In this document: positions 45,285 to 58,101 of the stretch, piece by piece
Layout of the letters: every line of letters begins with the position of its first letter
How positions within the stretch are numbered: the stretch's first letter is position 1
Source of the DNA: Astropecten irregularis
Taxonomy: Eukaryota; Echinodermata; Asteroidea; Paxillosida; Astropectinidae
Reading direction: 5' to 3'
DNA length: 64,000 nucleotides
Assembly: GCA_963971285.1 (NCBI GenBank)
Contig: OZ020257.1
Location: 16,940,602-17,004,601 of the forward strand
Made by a program: the position numbers and the translations under genes
Notes under the pieces: generated by a model
Database searches by the model: none
The model's input: only the letters and a program-made list of their open reading frames with translations
What the model was told of the DNA's origin: nothing

Positions 45285-46853
45285 TTATATGTTAACTGTA
45301 TAATACATAATTGGTCAAGGTCACAGAACAGCACTAACGCTTTGTATGATCCAACATGTTCAAGATAACCCACTTGTGAATATTTGAGCTCACTCGGATA
45401 TCTGAGTCACGAGAAAATAGCGAAAACCCGACTAAATTTTTCTTATAAAACAAAAAATGGTTTTGATCTTACCCCGAGATCAAAACGGCTTTTGGTTTTT
45501 GTTTGACTAATTTCCTAATACATACACAATTTCAGGCGGAAATGTTTGTTTCTACCAGCACCATCTTTATATCCTGAAAGTTATACGTAAATCTGTGAAC
45601 ATTTCTATTTGGGTATGGAGCATATATGATTTGCAAAGATGTGCGTTTTGGCTGAATTTGGTACTTAAACAGAAGTGAAGGTCTTAAACTTCCTTACAGA
45701 CTTTGTTTCATGTACCTATTTACGATTTTTTCATCTGGATAGCAGAAATATACGGCCGAAATAATCTTGCCCCCCTCCGAATCCTTCACGGTTACCACAC
45801 GCTTTCGAAATGCTACTAAAATATAAAAGACTCAAAATCTTGATTTCCTTGAAAAACCCAGCATCTGATGAACCAAGATTTCCCATGGTGACTGTTTGCA
45901 CTGTTAATGAACTGTTGAGTCCATTTAAACTCTAATAATTTGTTTTTGGAGGCCTTGCAAATCCTGTACGCTGCCATAATTTAAGCCATCAGCGAAAGGA
46001 GCTATTTCTGTTTAATGATGGCTTAACCAGCCCGTGCCATGACGTGATGGGAAGATCGTACCACTCCGTGCCATGACATGGAGTTCCAAGGGCTTTGTTG
46101 GCTTAATTAAAGCCCTTTCAATAGAAAGCCATTAGGGAAATGGCTAAGTAAATTGAAGAGCAAACTTAGAGAGACATCACTAATTGATTTTTACTAATCA
46201 CGGTGACCGTATATTAGTGCAGTAGTTTGGTCTCTAGAAATGGCTATAATGGATTTTTTCTTATATCAATATTTCCTTTGTGCTCGCTATCTGTTGTTTG
46301 CTGTGTAATTTAGTTCTGCATTGAACTTGTGTGCACTAACGGAAGGTTGATACTTTATGGGAATGCTTCGTGGGAAGAGGTTCTGACGTCATAATTGGGA
46401 AACTGCGTGTCAAAAAGATGCCATTGTTTTCGCTTTGCTTTATTTAAGGTAGCATCATGCTTTGGTTTTTGTCGAAGAAATTGCAGATTCATGGGCAAAA
46501 AAACCAAGACAGGTTTATTAAATATAAGACAGTTTACAATAAAAATACAAAACAAATAAACACAAAATTAAGATGAAGTAAAATAAAATAAAACACCAGG
46601 AGTAAAGAATAATATTGCACAATTAACGCGTCAAAAATATACATTGAGTTGAGTTATTGTGGCAATGAAATTGTGCTTACAGCATTATTTGCAGGTCTGT
46701 TTAGAACTGGGCTGGGTTTTTGTTTTTAATTCGCTTTCATGTCATTTCATGGAGAGTTCTTTTTGATCTAAGATTCATAGAATGTGTGCTTTTTGATTTG
46801 ACAAACCGTTGGTTAAATTGTATGATTGTAATGCAAACATTTGTACAGGGCCA

Positions 46854-46968
46854 GGGGTCGATTTCACGAAGCCCTACGATCGATCGTAACTCGAGTTACG
46901 AAGGATAACCCATCGTAGGGGGCCTATCCCATGTAGGGTTGCAATGCAAAGAGTTTGGTGAAAACCCA
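46854..46968 (+). mobile_element. Palindromic MITE (family B)
   Basis: 'GGGGTCGATTTCACGAAGCC' and 'CGATCGATCGTAACTCGAG' are clear; the right end is degraded. It is about 220 bp upstream of the shared-body acceptor at 47188. Confidence 0.75.
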
Positions 46969-47187
46969 GAGTGGTTAATGCATGATCAAATTTCGGCAAT
47001 TGAGCAGCCAATTTCATTTTCACGCATTCGTGTTGACGTGATTTTGCCTCCTCGAAATGGAATGGCGCAGCGTTTAAACTGTCCGTTCACTTGCTGAAAA
47101 TGACCGGGAAAACCTATATTATAAGAGATTAAATTGGAATACCTTTGGGAATGTTATTTGTCTTCCTCTTCTTCTCCCATCATGCAG

Positions 47188-50100
47188 GCAAACGTCCCGA
47201 GCTGGGAGGACCGGGAGAAGGGCGATTTCTTCAAGAAGCAGGACGACACCTACCTACTCCAGGAGAAGCTCATCTCACAGCTGGCCAACATGACAGAGGG
47301 GGAGAGGCAGGAGATGGGTCATGATCTGAATGACATGCTCCTGAAGTGCCAATGGAAGGGATTCCCATGCTCCCCGACGTAAGAATTGCTGTCCACTCAC
47401 GTACCCTGGGGCCAATTTCATAGAGCTGCTTAGCACAAAAAAATTGCTTAGCACAAATATAGCTTGCCCAATAAAACAAACTACCATTGGAAATTTCATT
47501 TGATATCCATGGACTGTGAACAACAGCCAAAGAACAATTGCAAGTGATACACAACACACGGAAATTTGTTTGTAAATCCTGTTTTTACTAAGACAGAAAT
47601 GTCATGCATAGCGAATTTTTGTGTTAAGCAGCTCTATGAAATTGGCCCCTGACCTGTAGTTATGGTGGTGGGGGGGGGGGGGGCAGAAGGGGATGCCACG
47701 ACAAGCAACCCACACCCCCACCCACCAAAAAAAAAACAACTCGAATCTGACTTTACAACTACATGGCCCAATTTCATGGAATCCGTTACGGCTTATTTTT
47801 GTGCTTACGGACACTGCAACGCATGAAATCTATTTCATATGGAATCCGTAAGCAAGACTTTCAGTTAGCGAAACATTTCTAGTGTTACCGTGATTGTTTT
47901 CTGCTAACGCGCTGTCATATGCATTCTGCAGAAAGTTTTTGCTTAGCGTAGCGAGAAAGACAGCTCTCCTGTGAAAATACGCTAACCGTAACCAAAAAAG
48001 TCTGCTACCATAAGCGAAGATTGTTTTGATAACGGAAACGGATTCCATGAAATTTGGCCCTGGGCTACTCTACCTTCAGTTCCATTTAGTTCAATTTTAA
48101 TTCATATTGAAAGAGCATAAATGGTGTATTGCCTTGACCTATACATCACGTCAAATTATTGTTTGGTATATCAATTCCTGGATGTATATCTGATCTGTCA
48201 TCTGACTGTGTTTATTATCCCAGCAGTCGATCATTTCAATCCATTTGCCTCTAAACCAAAAGGGGAATGATAACAATTACTGCTCACCTTGGTGACTTTT
48301 TTATGGGAATTCATTATTTCAAAGCCACTCAGTAAGTTTAAGGGGGCTCTCTCATTTAAACTGAGGATAGGAAGTTACTTACACATTGTTCTTTTAGGGG
48401 AAATGGGTCACAATTATGTTGAAATGAGGGAAACCTTCACGGTGGAGTGGCAATGCCGTGTTTCTCTGAAGGGATCAACCCCCTGAAAATCATGACACAT
48501 GTTTTTTAATTAGATTTTGTTTTTCTCATGCCCTATACTTTTATAGGAATTTTACGTCCTTCTATCACTACAAATTCGGCAACTGTTACACCTTCAATTC
48601 GTTCACATTTGGTGATTCGCTGACGACAAGCAGACCTGGACCATTGTATGGTAATATTATGTATTTCGAGTTGCTTTATTTCTTTCAACAGGCTTGTAAT
48701 TATTTGTGCATAAATCCCTAAGGCGAAGCTGTATAAGTAAAATGAGGGATTTGATATTATTGTGCGCACCGGTTGGAAAAGTACATTGAAACCAGTTCTG
48801 TACACCAATACTAGACTTCAGAGTTTCTTTCTTGTACAAATAAGTCTGGAAAGGGGAATTCCAAGTCCTCATCAGAGTAGTTTTAAAATACCCTCTCCCC
48901 AGGATAAGGGTAAGGCTGTTTGACCACTGTCAAAACTTCAGAATGGTCTCCCATTTAAGCATGATATTTACATGTCCATCATACCTTGGGAGTAGCAATG
49001 AGATTCAATCCATCAATTTAGAATATCTAGGAGCCAAGACATCAATTTATTGCTGTCTCTCCTTGTGTAGTTTCCGACAAGCAACAACAATGGCGCCAAA
49101 ATGAACATTAAACAACTTGAAGTGGAGAGGAAATTGATATTGTATGGTACGACTGAACTCATTAATAATTATGTTGTGTTACCGTCTCAAAAAGATGTCA
49201 TTTGAAGTAGCTGCTGCAAGCATGCATGGCTTCCAAATTCCGTTTCCCACTGTTGTTGTTTTGCTTTATACCTCTTCGTCTTCACCCCGTGTAGGCCTGG
49301 TATTGGAGTTATTCCTGGAGCAAGACCAGTACATGCCTGAGTTGACGGAGTCTGCTGGGTTTAGGGTGGTGGTCCATGACAGAGAGACAATGCCCTTCCC
49401 TGAAGACGAGGGTATCTCCATCTTCCCTGGTTCCAATACGGCCATCAGTGTCCGGGTGGTGAGTATAGGCTATGGCATTCCAAGGGTTCGATTCAGTCTA
49501 TACTGACTCATGAACCAGGGGTCGATCTCACGACGCCCTATGATCGGTCGTAGCTCGAGATACGAAGGATAACCCATCGTATCCTTCGACTTCTACGAAT
49601 AATTATTCTATGTATCATATTCCTACGATTGATAGTAAAGTATGAAGAGTTTGCTGAAATCGACCCTAAGAGTGCTAACTTTTATACAGGGCCTTTAGCT
49701 TGAGGCTAGGCTTGGAACTTATTTCGTTACCACCATTTCAGACCCCAAAACGAAATGAAGGGATTGGGCCACATGACGAAGCCGATGAAAGGATCCAGCT
49801 TGGCCACGTATCTCAAGCCCTTCATTCCATTTGGGATACAAAGGGGCGTGTTGTAAAATAATTCACAAGAGGCTGGCCCAAGCCTCATTTTGCGAAGATT
49901 ATTCCATGACAGTCACACGAGCTATAGTCGTCCACGAAATTATCAATTTTCAGTATTTACTCATTATTCGGTTGGAGGAAAATTCGGGCGATTCCAAATC
50001 GGTGCGCCAGCAAGAGTTTGCCAGGCGTCGGCCAATCACAATTCACGGAATTCATCAGCCAAATAACTGATGAAAGGTTCGACAGATTCCGCGCATTGTG

Positions 50101-53100
50101 ATTGGCCAACGCGTTGCAAACTCTTGCTGGCGCACTTTTCGAAATCGCTCGTATTGTGAATACTTTTCGTCCAGTTGTTAAATATCTTAATAATTTTTAA
50201 GCTTCGTACAAAGTACTCGCATGAGGTTTATATGAACCGGGCTTACGTTTATGCATCTATACGTTTCATTTGTGTGTTTCCTCTCACCATTATAGATGAC
50301 TATTGAGCGCCTTGAATTACCTTATGGAAACTGTTCAATGAAGATCATAAAGGATGATGATGGCAACATCTTTCAGCAAAGATACAATGTCTCCTATAGT
50401 TTAAAGGTATGATAATGCAGAAATCTTGTCAAGACCACAATTACCGTAAAATACTGTGTTTAGTCCGTCAAATATGTTTTACCATCACTTGTTGAAACTA
50501 TGTGTGTCAAATTCCTTTTGTTTGATTACTCAACCCAAGCGATTTTATCTCGTGCAAATGATGCGAAAGATTTTGAATAATATTATACAATTGTAATGCG
50601 CAAAAGTGTGCAATATCTAAACATTAAACATAATTCATAACGTTCTCTTCACTCGGAAAAGATGATATGTTTCAATCATCGCCATTTATGATTTTAACTT
50701 TTTCAAGAGATGGCATACAAGACTATATAGCCTTTTATAGATATTGAATTTGATTTCTGGTCTAATGACTTCAGAGATTGAACCAGATGTAGACATTTTT
50801 GAAAGTGGATATCTTATCGTCATTTTATTTTATTTTAGAAATTTTCTCGACGCGATGAAATGTAGCCTAAAAGGTTAGGGGTGTATTTCTTCTTTTGCAG
50901 GCATGTGAACGGAACTGCTATCAGAAAAAAGTGATCGAGCAGTGCAGTTGTTTCGATCCTCATTATCCGAATTCAATGGATGAAGTTGTCTACCCGTGCG
51001 ATATCGATGATGAAACAGGTATAGGCCCGCGTGCATAAATTAATCGATTGACCGGTATCGATATTTATTCACAATCAACCACATAAAGTATCGATACTTC
51101 TATTTTAAAAGCATCCTTCGATTAAATTTTCCCTTGTTGAAATCCTTGTTCAGCCAAAATCAGTAAGAACAAAATCTCAAAGAAACTAACACACATAGAG
51201 AGTCGCAAATTCCTTATGGCTACGTCTAGTGTTGTGTTAAAGTAATTTGTGTCGATAGACTCCACTCGAGTCGCAATCAGTTTGGTATGACTCTTTTTCG
51301 CTCTTGATTTCAGCTCAGACGTGCATGACACATCTAGATAGAGCATTTCAGGAAGGGAATCTCTCCTGTGACTGCTACCAACGCTGCAAGTGAGTCAACT
51401 TACGGTCCACAAACTTTTCACACCGTTTGTATTTGTTGTCTTTGGGTTCTTGTTTGCGTGAAAACACAAGTTAAAGGTACTGTAACAGTACAGGATTGGT
51501 AACATACCCAAAAAGAAATGTTTACAGATTTACGTAACTAGGTACCAGGATATGAAGATGATGCTGGTAGAAACATACCGTTAAAATATTTCCGCCTGAA
51601 ATGGTGTATTTATCCAGAAATTAGTAGTTTCTATAGTGACTCGAGATGTCCGATTGAGCTCAACTTTTTACAGGTTTATCATTTCATGTACAGGCTGGAT
51701 CAAACAAAGTGTGAGTGCTACTCTTTGACCTTTACCAATCATGTATTATACCTTGATTATACCTTTATAGACCATGAATACACTTTTAATTCAGTGTTTA
51801 TCGTGTCATGATGTTTCAGCGAGACTTCTTACCTCACATCAACCAGTGCCTCCCTATGGCCAGCTGACCAGTTTCAGGTATGTCTTCTCATCACCTCCGT
51901 ATAATACCGCCTAACCTAAGGAAATTCCCGCGTCATACGAAAATGTTCATCTCTTCCTTATCATCTCTCGAATGTAGCCCCTCCATTTTCCCCCTGACAT
52001 AAAATAGCAGAGATGTAAATACTTGAACGGATCCAGTTATACTGGACACTTTTTACAGGTAACTTAGAGGCACCAATTTACACTCCATGCATTCTAGAAT
52101 ACTTTGGTACCTTAAAAGACCTTAATTTTCTTCCCGTGTCTTAAGCTTACCATTCTAGAAAAATTAGGGGACTGAAAGGTGACGGTATTCAGGCTTGAGG
52201 ATCAACTGGAAGCTATTCCCTGCCAATTGTCTCTTGGGCAAAGAAGTCAGGGGCATTAAGAAGCTTGTATCCGATTAGGAACAATATATTTTAATATTTT
52301 GTTCCAAACTTGAGACCTTGAGTTAAACTTCAAAATATTTCTCGACATGTGTTGGCCGCCCTTGTCCCCATAAAAGTGAACAAAAAAGCAGACTTCCAAA
52401 CCAATTAGCCTAGCACAAAATATTAAAGTTTATCTTTTGTGTGTCATTCTTCAGGATAAACTGTTTCGGGACATGAACGACAGGAACCAAGACATCCGAC
52501 GTCAACTCAAAGGTTCATCGCCAAGGGCCTGGGTCTTGTAAGTCCACTATTCTGTCCTTAGTTTTCATCTCCATTGTCTTTCTATCTTCACGGGGTGTGA
52601 AGTTCAGAAGATGAAATGCAACACACCCGTGGCCTAGTGGAATTCGATAGAGATACGGGCATAGTCATACGAGATCCGGAGCATACAGGTTTAAACACAT
52701 GTGAATTATAGACGACCAGAGGAAAGGGGACAGACTGTCAGGGCAACGTTATAGAAACAAACAAACAAACAAACATAACGCCCTAACAAAATAATAAACA
52801 AGCAAACAAAAAATAAACACCCTAAGCAGAACCTTCTCACAAGCCCCAGGATACAAAAAGGATGAACAGTTATGTGATTGGTCGTAAGTTTTAACCTGTT
52901 TCTGTATCCCTGTCGATAGGCTTTTGAGAATGATCCTCAATATTTAGATTGAACATTTAGATACATAACCCAGGGCGATCAGAAGTTGATGAACAATAAA
53001 CAGTTTGATTTCAGAAGTCGATTAATTTACTTGTATTGGGCAGTACTCAATTTATTTTACTAAATTTATTGTACCAAATTTAGCTGTTTTTAATTTGGTC

Positions 53101-55342
53101 AAGGAGGACAGAAGGATTGTTTTCACCTTGAATATGAGGCACAAATAGGTCTATTGTTAGTGTACATATATAGTTACGTATCGTGTCTTCTGTTTGAATT
53201 AATAAAACTTGTCTGGGTTTTTTTTGTAAACAAAATCAGGAAAAACGTCGCCAGACTGGAAGTGTTCTTTCAAGAATTCAACTATCAATACATAAAACAG
53301 TCGCCTGCTTACACGGTATGTATCCTCTCGCTAATTGCAACTCCACAATTAACATTGAAGGTCGTATAGGGGATTACGGTTATTGTAATTACAAATTGTG
53401 ATTACGAAATTGAATATCCTTGTACACGGTATCAGGTTGTGTCATGTGAATCTGGCCATCTGCCCAAATCCCATGATCTTCCCTTCCCCTCACCTATCGG
53501 CTTGGTCTGGCTAGATAATGACGGTTCCCCACTGACAAATAACCCACTGTATTTGGGCCTCAAACTTTCCACAAATCTCTAAATAGACATCTCAGAATGT
53601 GTTTCCTTCAGTGGTACTATAGCAATGCTTAAATACCCACCTTAAGACGCCCTCAGGGGGAAATCAATGGTTCTGCATACTCGAGGGATCGAAGAATGTG
53701 CAAGCTCTCTAGATTATTACCGTAAATCAAATATGTCCATGCTCATCCTTGATATATAACTGTCTGAGCAGGAAGACAGTCTATTTACCCCCCACTTAAT
53801 ACTACAAACAGCGATAAACAAACAAAAACTGCAGTTGCCGACAATGTAATCCATGTCTAGCAATGACCGTTTCAACGCAACCATAATGATTTCAAAACTG
53901 AAATAGAACCTCTGTGACGTCATCATTCTGAGAATCATGGTTTAATAATATTACACGCTCGACGGTTCAATATAATACTCAACAAAACATGCAAAAAAAC
54001 ACCCGCGCTTTTGTCGTGATTGTCTGGTAAATTTACAAACTATTTCATGAACTATACATATAAAAAATAATACAGCTTTAAGTTAAATACAGTGATACAA
54101 AATAATAATAAGTGGGCAACATGGCGACAACTTTTGAAGGTAATTAAAAAGTTCTCAGAACCAGGAAAAGAACTTTTTGATTTTGCTTGTACAATCTCAG
54201 ACTACATGTATATTAATCAAAGCCATGTTTTTACACCATGAGTCCAAAAGTTTTACAGTAGAAGTTAAAGGGCGCCCTCATTGTTTTAACAATGGCCAGG
54301 CATGGCAAAGAGGTCATAATGTATGGGAGCTGCATCAATTTTTCTGAAAGGCAATATTTTAAAATCTGATATTTCAAATAGGGGGCACATCTGGGATTAT
54401 GGGGCACAGACATGGCACCCCCTCCCCCATATTTACACCATTTACATCACTGCATGCTCCTCCCATTACAAATAAATAAGTACAAATGAAAAACTGGCAT
54501 GATTTTGATCACATCTCAGCTTTCAAGTAAAAAGTCAAAAGCAAGCAAATCCTCACCTTAATTTGTCATAAAAAGGAAAAACAAAACATTTACATTACTC
54601 ACTTGCATCTTGTACACTGTGACAGCTCATAAAAACCTGATTAACTTCATTGATCACAAGGGCAACTGACTGAATTTAGAGTCATTGCAAAGTGAATAAA
54701 GACAAATCAACTTGAGCGGGATTCAAACCAGCGACCTCCTGAACACGCAACAATGCAGCATTGTTGCGTGTATGGATGAAATGATCTCTGAGATATGGCG
54801 GTGTGTGCTTGGTTTCAAGGCTTCTGACTGGCAAACAAACAAAGATAATTGACTATTGGGGACACCACTAACGTAGGGCTGGATGGCTCAGTTGGTAGAG
54901 CGCCTGTATGGTATTCAGGAGGTCGTGGGTTCTAATCCCGCTCCAGTCAATTTTTCTTTGTTCACGTTTCTTTTCTTCCCTAAAATTGAGCAAAATCATG
55001 CAAGCAGACACTCCAACCACGGAGGAAGCAAGCCCCTCCTTCCTTCATGCTCCACCCACCCAATACAAATTCAAAATTTTCCACCATCGTCTTCTTTTTG
55101 AATTTCAGCCCATTGGTTTGGCCAGTGACATCGGCGGTCAGCTGGGACTGTGGCTAGGCCTGTCCATTCTGACGGTCTTTGAGCTGTTTGAGCAGGCCGG
55201 CACCTTCGGAGCGATCGTCTTTGCCAAACTCTGCAGCATGCTCCGCTGCGGAGACAAACCCCAGACAAGGAGAAGCTCCAAGGTGCAGAGGGTCAAGATA
55301 TTCCCGACCGACGACGAGGGAATTTCCTTGCCCAAATATTGA
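47188..55342 (+). CDS. DEG/ENaC locus C/D: shared body (10 exons, 404 aa)
   Basis: Exons are 47188-47378, 48547-48650, 49295-49458, 50296-50406, 50901-51018, 51314-51389, 51820-51877, 52455-52537, 53240-53315 and 55109-55342 (TGA). They sum to 1215 nt in phase. The body has no start codon of its own and begins in phase 0, so it needs exon C or D. It encodes the rest of the extracellular domain (KFGNCYTFN, then ACERNCYQ...EQCSCF, then DCYQRC), FFQEFNYQYI, and TM2 with GGQLGLWLGLS, followed by a basic tail (KPQTRRSSKVQRVK). Compared with genes A and B there are two extra introns, one in the post-TM1 linker and one splitting the Cys-rich exon (111 + 118 nt). No furin-like site was seen. The pore triplet is G-L-S. 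The nearest clear AATAAA signals are far downstream (56755 and about 57000). Confidence 0.88.
47408..47650 (+). mobile_element. Foldback element (family F)
   Basis: 'GGGGCCAATTTCATAGAGCT' and 'AGCTCTATGAAATTGGCCCC' are exact inverted ends; CTTAGCACAAA repeats follow the left arm. It begins 30 bp after a donor of the C/D body. A G-run at 47670-47685 follows. Confidence 0.85.
47765..48060 (+). mobile_element. Foldback element (family G)
   Basis: GGCCCAATTTCATGGAATCC and 'GGATTCCATGAAATTTGGCC' are inverted ends about 300 bp apart; 'CCGTTACGG' and 'GATAACGG' extend the arms. Confidence 0.8.
49518..50160 (+). repeat. Family B, C and E elements side by side
   Basis: A family B element (49518-49666) is followed by a family C piece (49700-49832, 'GAGGCTAGGCTTGGAACTT') and a family E block with opposite-facing halves (about 49985-50145). 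All are in a C/D body intron. Confidence 0.7.
51472..51690 (-). mobile_element. TTAA MITE (family A), partial
   Basis: 'GTAGAAACATACCGTTAAAA' and 'CGCCTGAAATGGTGTATTTA' match other copies. Only the first half is present, starting TTAAAGGTACTG. Confidence 0.7.
54700..54962 (+). repeat. tRNA-derived SINE just before the last C/D exon
   Basis: The A-box region TGGCTCAGTTGGTAGAGCGC, the B-box region GGTTCTAATCCCGC and the tail 'CAATTTTTCTTTGTTCACG' are all present, preceded by the SINE body (GGCGGTGTGTGCTTGG). A reverse tRNA-like piece (54715-54740) is fused at the left. It ends about 150 bp before the acceptor at 55108. Confidence 0.85.
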
Positions 55343-55392
55343 CCGGCAACAGGAATGGATCAAGTTGAAAAAGTTCCAACTATTTTAGAACC

Positions 55393-55530
55393 GTTCATTG
55401 AATAGTGAACAAAGAAAAATTGAATGGAGCGGGATTCGAACCAGTAACCTCATGAATACCATACAGGCACTCTACCAACTGAGCCATCCAGCCCTACGTT
55501 GGTGGTGACCCCAATAGTCAATTGTTCTTT
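55393..55530 (-). repeat. tRNA-derived SINE just after the C/D stop codon
   Basis: This is the same family in reverse: 'GAACAAAGAAAAATTGAATG', 'GCGGGATTCGAACCAGTAAC', 'CTACCAACTGAGCCATCCAG'. It lies about 50 bp after TGA and so within the 3' UTR. Confidence 0.85.
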
Positions 55531-57696
55531 TGGCATTATTTTAAAACCAGTTATATTTATATTTATGTACATAAAGCAGAGTATTTTACATGATTCGCCT
55601 TTGAGCTGTAGACAAAGTTGTGACACTATGGATCCCATATTAAGCTCAAATCCCAGTGACTGTATCTGTGTACATATTCAATTAGCCTTTTGCAAGTTAA
55701 AATTGAACAATATCTGGTAAAATTCATTATTTCACTGTACGTAAACATCAAAACCTGAATTCTCCAGACTAATGACACTGTTGCTATATCACATGATTCG
55801 GGGCAATCTTTTGCTTAGTTACATCATAAAAGACGTCTTCCACCAATACACTGTTTATAATGGATAATAACGGCACAAAGGAACCAGTCCATTCCAGAGA
55901 TGAGTATCGCTATGCAAAAGCTTGTCCCGAGTCATCTGCCATAGCAACAGAGTCTTTAGTCTGGGAAATTCCAACTGGGGTGTTTATATGCAATGAAAGA
56001 AGTCTGTGTACCAGATACTATTCAGATTTAACGTGCAATACATGCATGTGGCCCTTACAATGTAAATTATAGACATGGTCAAAACATTATGTCAAGATGT
56101 ACAAATGTACAAGAGCATTTCCTTGTTGCCCTCTCCAGTATTTTATTTACTGTATGAAAGAAATTTTTATCAATTTAGCTTGAGTTAAGGACCAGCCTTA
56201 AACAAGTATTATAGTAAGAATACAACTAAGATGAAGATTGTAGCTATGCAGGGATGCAAGCATTTATAACCTTCTTGCTCATCTCTCTTTTTCGACTTGG
56301 AAATCAGAAGCAACGAGAGTGAGATAAAACAGACTAAATGTGTCGGGTCCTCCCAATTAGTTCCTTTCATAGAGCGTGTTTCCACAGAGCCAACTTACCA
56401 CTTAATAACGCAGCATTTCATTTCTGTAGAAATCAACTCCATCGCCTTTTCATTGGTATCGGCAACCTACTCTGAGTAGGTTTTTGGCGATACTTGCCAA
56501 CAGTAATATTTTTTTCGAACAAGTTCATCTGTATTAAGGTGCTTCACATAGAAAAGAAGAAAATACATGTTTTAAAAAAATACATGATGGCGTGCTATCT
56601 TTTAAGTCAATTTCTTCATTTATTTTGTTCAACGTATCTGACGCACTTGCGTCGCGTGAGATTAGCAAAGTGCAAGTTAATGCATATAGTACAATGTTTA
56701 CTTTTTATTTAGTGGGGAGTCGTTGTGACAGTTTGAACCGTAAAAATGTGTCTTAATAAAATAGTAAATGTACAAATTGTGTAATAGCTGAACATATTTG
56801 TAAGATAATTTATTCCTATGGTAGAAACTGGACTACATTATGTTTTGACGACAGCTTACAAGGTTTGCTTTTATGAGATCGATTACAGTGCAAATAATGG
56901 ACTGGAACTGGCTTACTGTCATTCTGCCGGTTGAAAAGTTGCCTGCCACGACAGTGCTGGCTTAGTATATGACTGTATTGTCCATCAGTTATATCGTGTT
57001 AATAAATTGTATGAACGCACAATTACATAATTGTAAAACAAAAAGGAAAATAAAGGATAATGGATAAAGGCAATTTGTTGTGCACAATCTGTCGTTTACG
57101 TGGCTCTATAATGATTGAACTGTCTCAAAATGAAGCGCGATTGGAATATGATCCAAATTATGTTGTTTTTTCTAACACGGAAACCGCCTTTAATGCCCAA
57201 AGTTGGTCCGTCTGACATTTGGCGTCTGTGCAGTGTGTATATAGCAACAACAATTTAACGTAACGCTTCTAATAATATAATATGACATCAATGGCAGATT
57301 AGTGAAATTTGTCATTTTTCAGCTCCATTTTTGAGTGAGCGTGACCTGAAAGTATTTACTCGCCAACACTGACAACCTGCAAGCAACTTTCTAAATTGTT
57401 GTCACGTGGCACCTTATCATTTAGGTAGTTTTGGCGTCCTTATTTCACCTTTTTGTTTAAAAAACAATTGCGAACTTTTAGATCAACTAAACAATTTTAC
57501 CTTATTAGCCAAATTGGCGGCATCGCAAATACAACATCATTTTCTTTATTTTTTAGGAATTAATTGTGGTTTTAAACTTGAAAGAAGATGGCAATTCAAT
57601 TCGTATAAGAAGAATACCTCGATCTGCTTAGCATGTAGCTGTTCTTAGCTGTTTCGTCATAAGCAGTAATCGATAAGATCTTTCATCTAAGCTGAA
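55531..57696 (+). other. 3' UTR/intergenic DNA between C/D and the TMEM79-like gene
   Basis: No gene is recognised. Several ORFs of 60-80 codons lack domains or splice context. AATAAA signals are at 56755-56760 and about 57000. Confidence 0.5.
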
Positions 57697-57847
57697 TTGT
57701 GGGGTTGTTTTCGAACAGTAGCGCTGCGAATTTTATTGATCCTTGTTATTGATTTTGGTTGCGCACCACGCAACGGTACAGTTTTGGTGCAATTCCTTCC
57801 ATCACACTTCTTCAAGGAATTGTCTCTGAAGAACACACGAAATTTCG
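57697..57847 (+). other. Possible 5' leader exon of the TMEM79-like gene
   Basis: A region ending AATTTCG|GTAAGT has a consensus donor, and an acceptor (TTTTTTTATAG) lies 24 bp before the ATG at 58557. I infer a leader exon spliced there. The ORF in it looks signal-peptide-like, but it has no ATG at its start and would meet a TGA straight after splicing. Confidence 0.25.
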
Positions 57848-58101
57848 GTAAGTTTGTCTGCTTTTTTCAACAACATTTTCATCCGGAATGATAGTCTGGT
57901 TTCTTTAGCCTTGAATGAAACACATCAGAGCTCTGAAGTTGTTCGGAATGACTTGAGAGTTAACTGTCGAAAAATGTGGCGGATAAAAAGATAGTTGCAG
58001 AGATGGTCGTCTCAATCAAGTAAACAAAGAAATGGACAGAATGAGTCCAGAGTAGTTAGTCTAACCTTCTTGAACCAGGTGAAATATTATCAGGATTAAT
58101 T

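Noticed and set aside
54882..54955. Intact-looking tRNA gene
   Set aside because: A and B boxes are good, but the same flanking body and tail occur in other copies, so it is a SINE. Similar sites at 30755, 31070, 3897 and 55393 were treated the same way.
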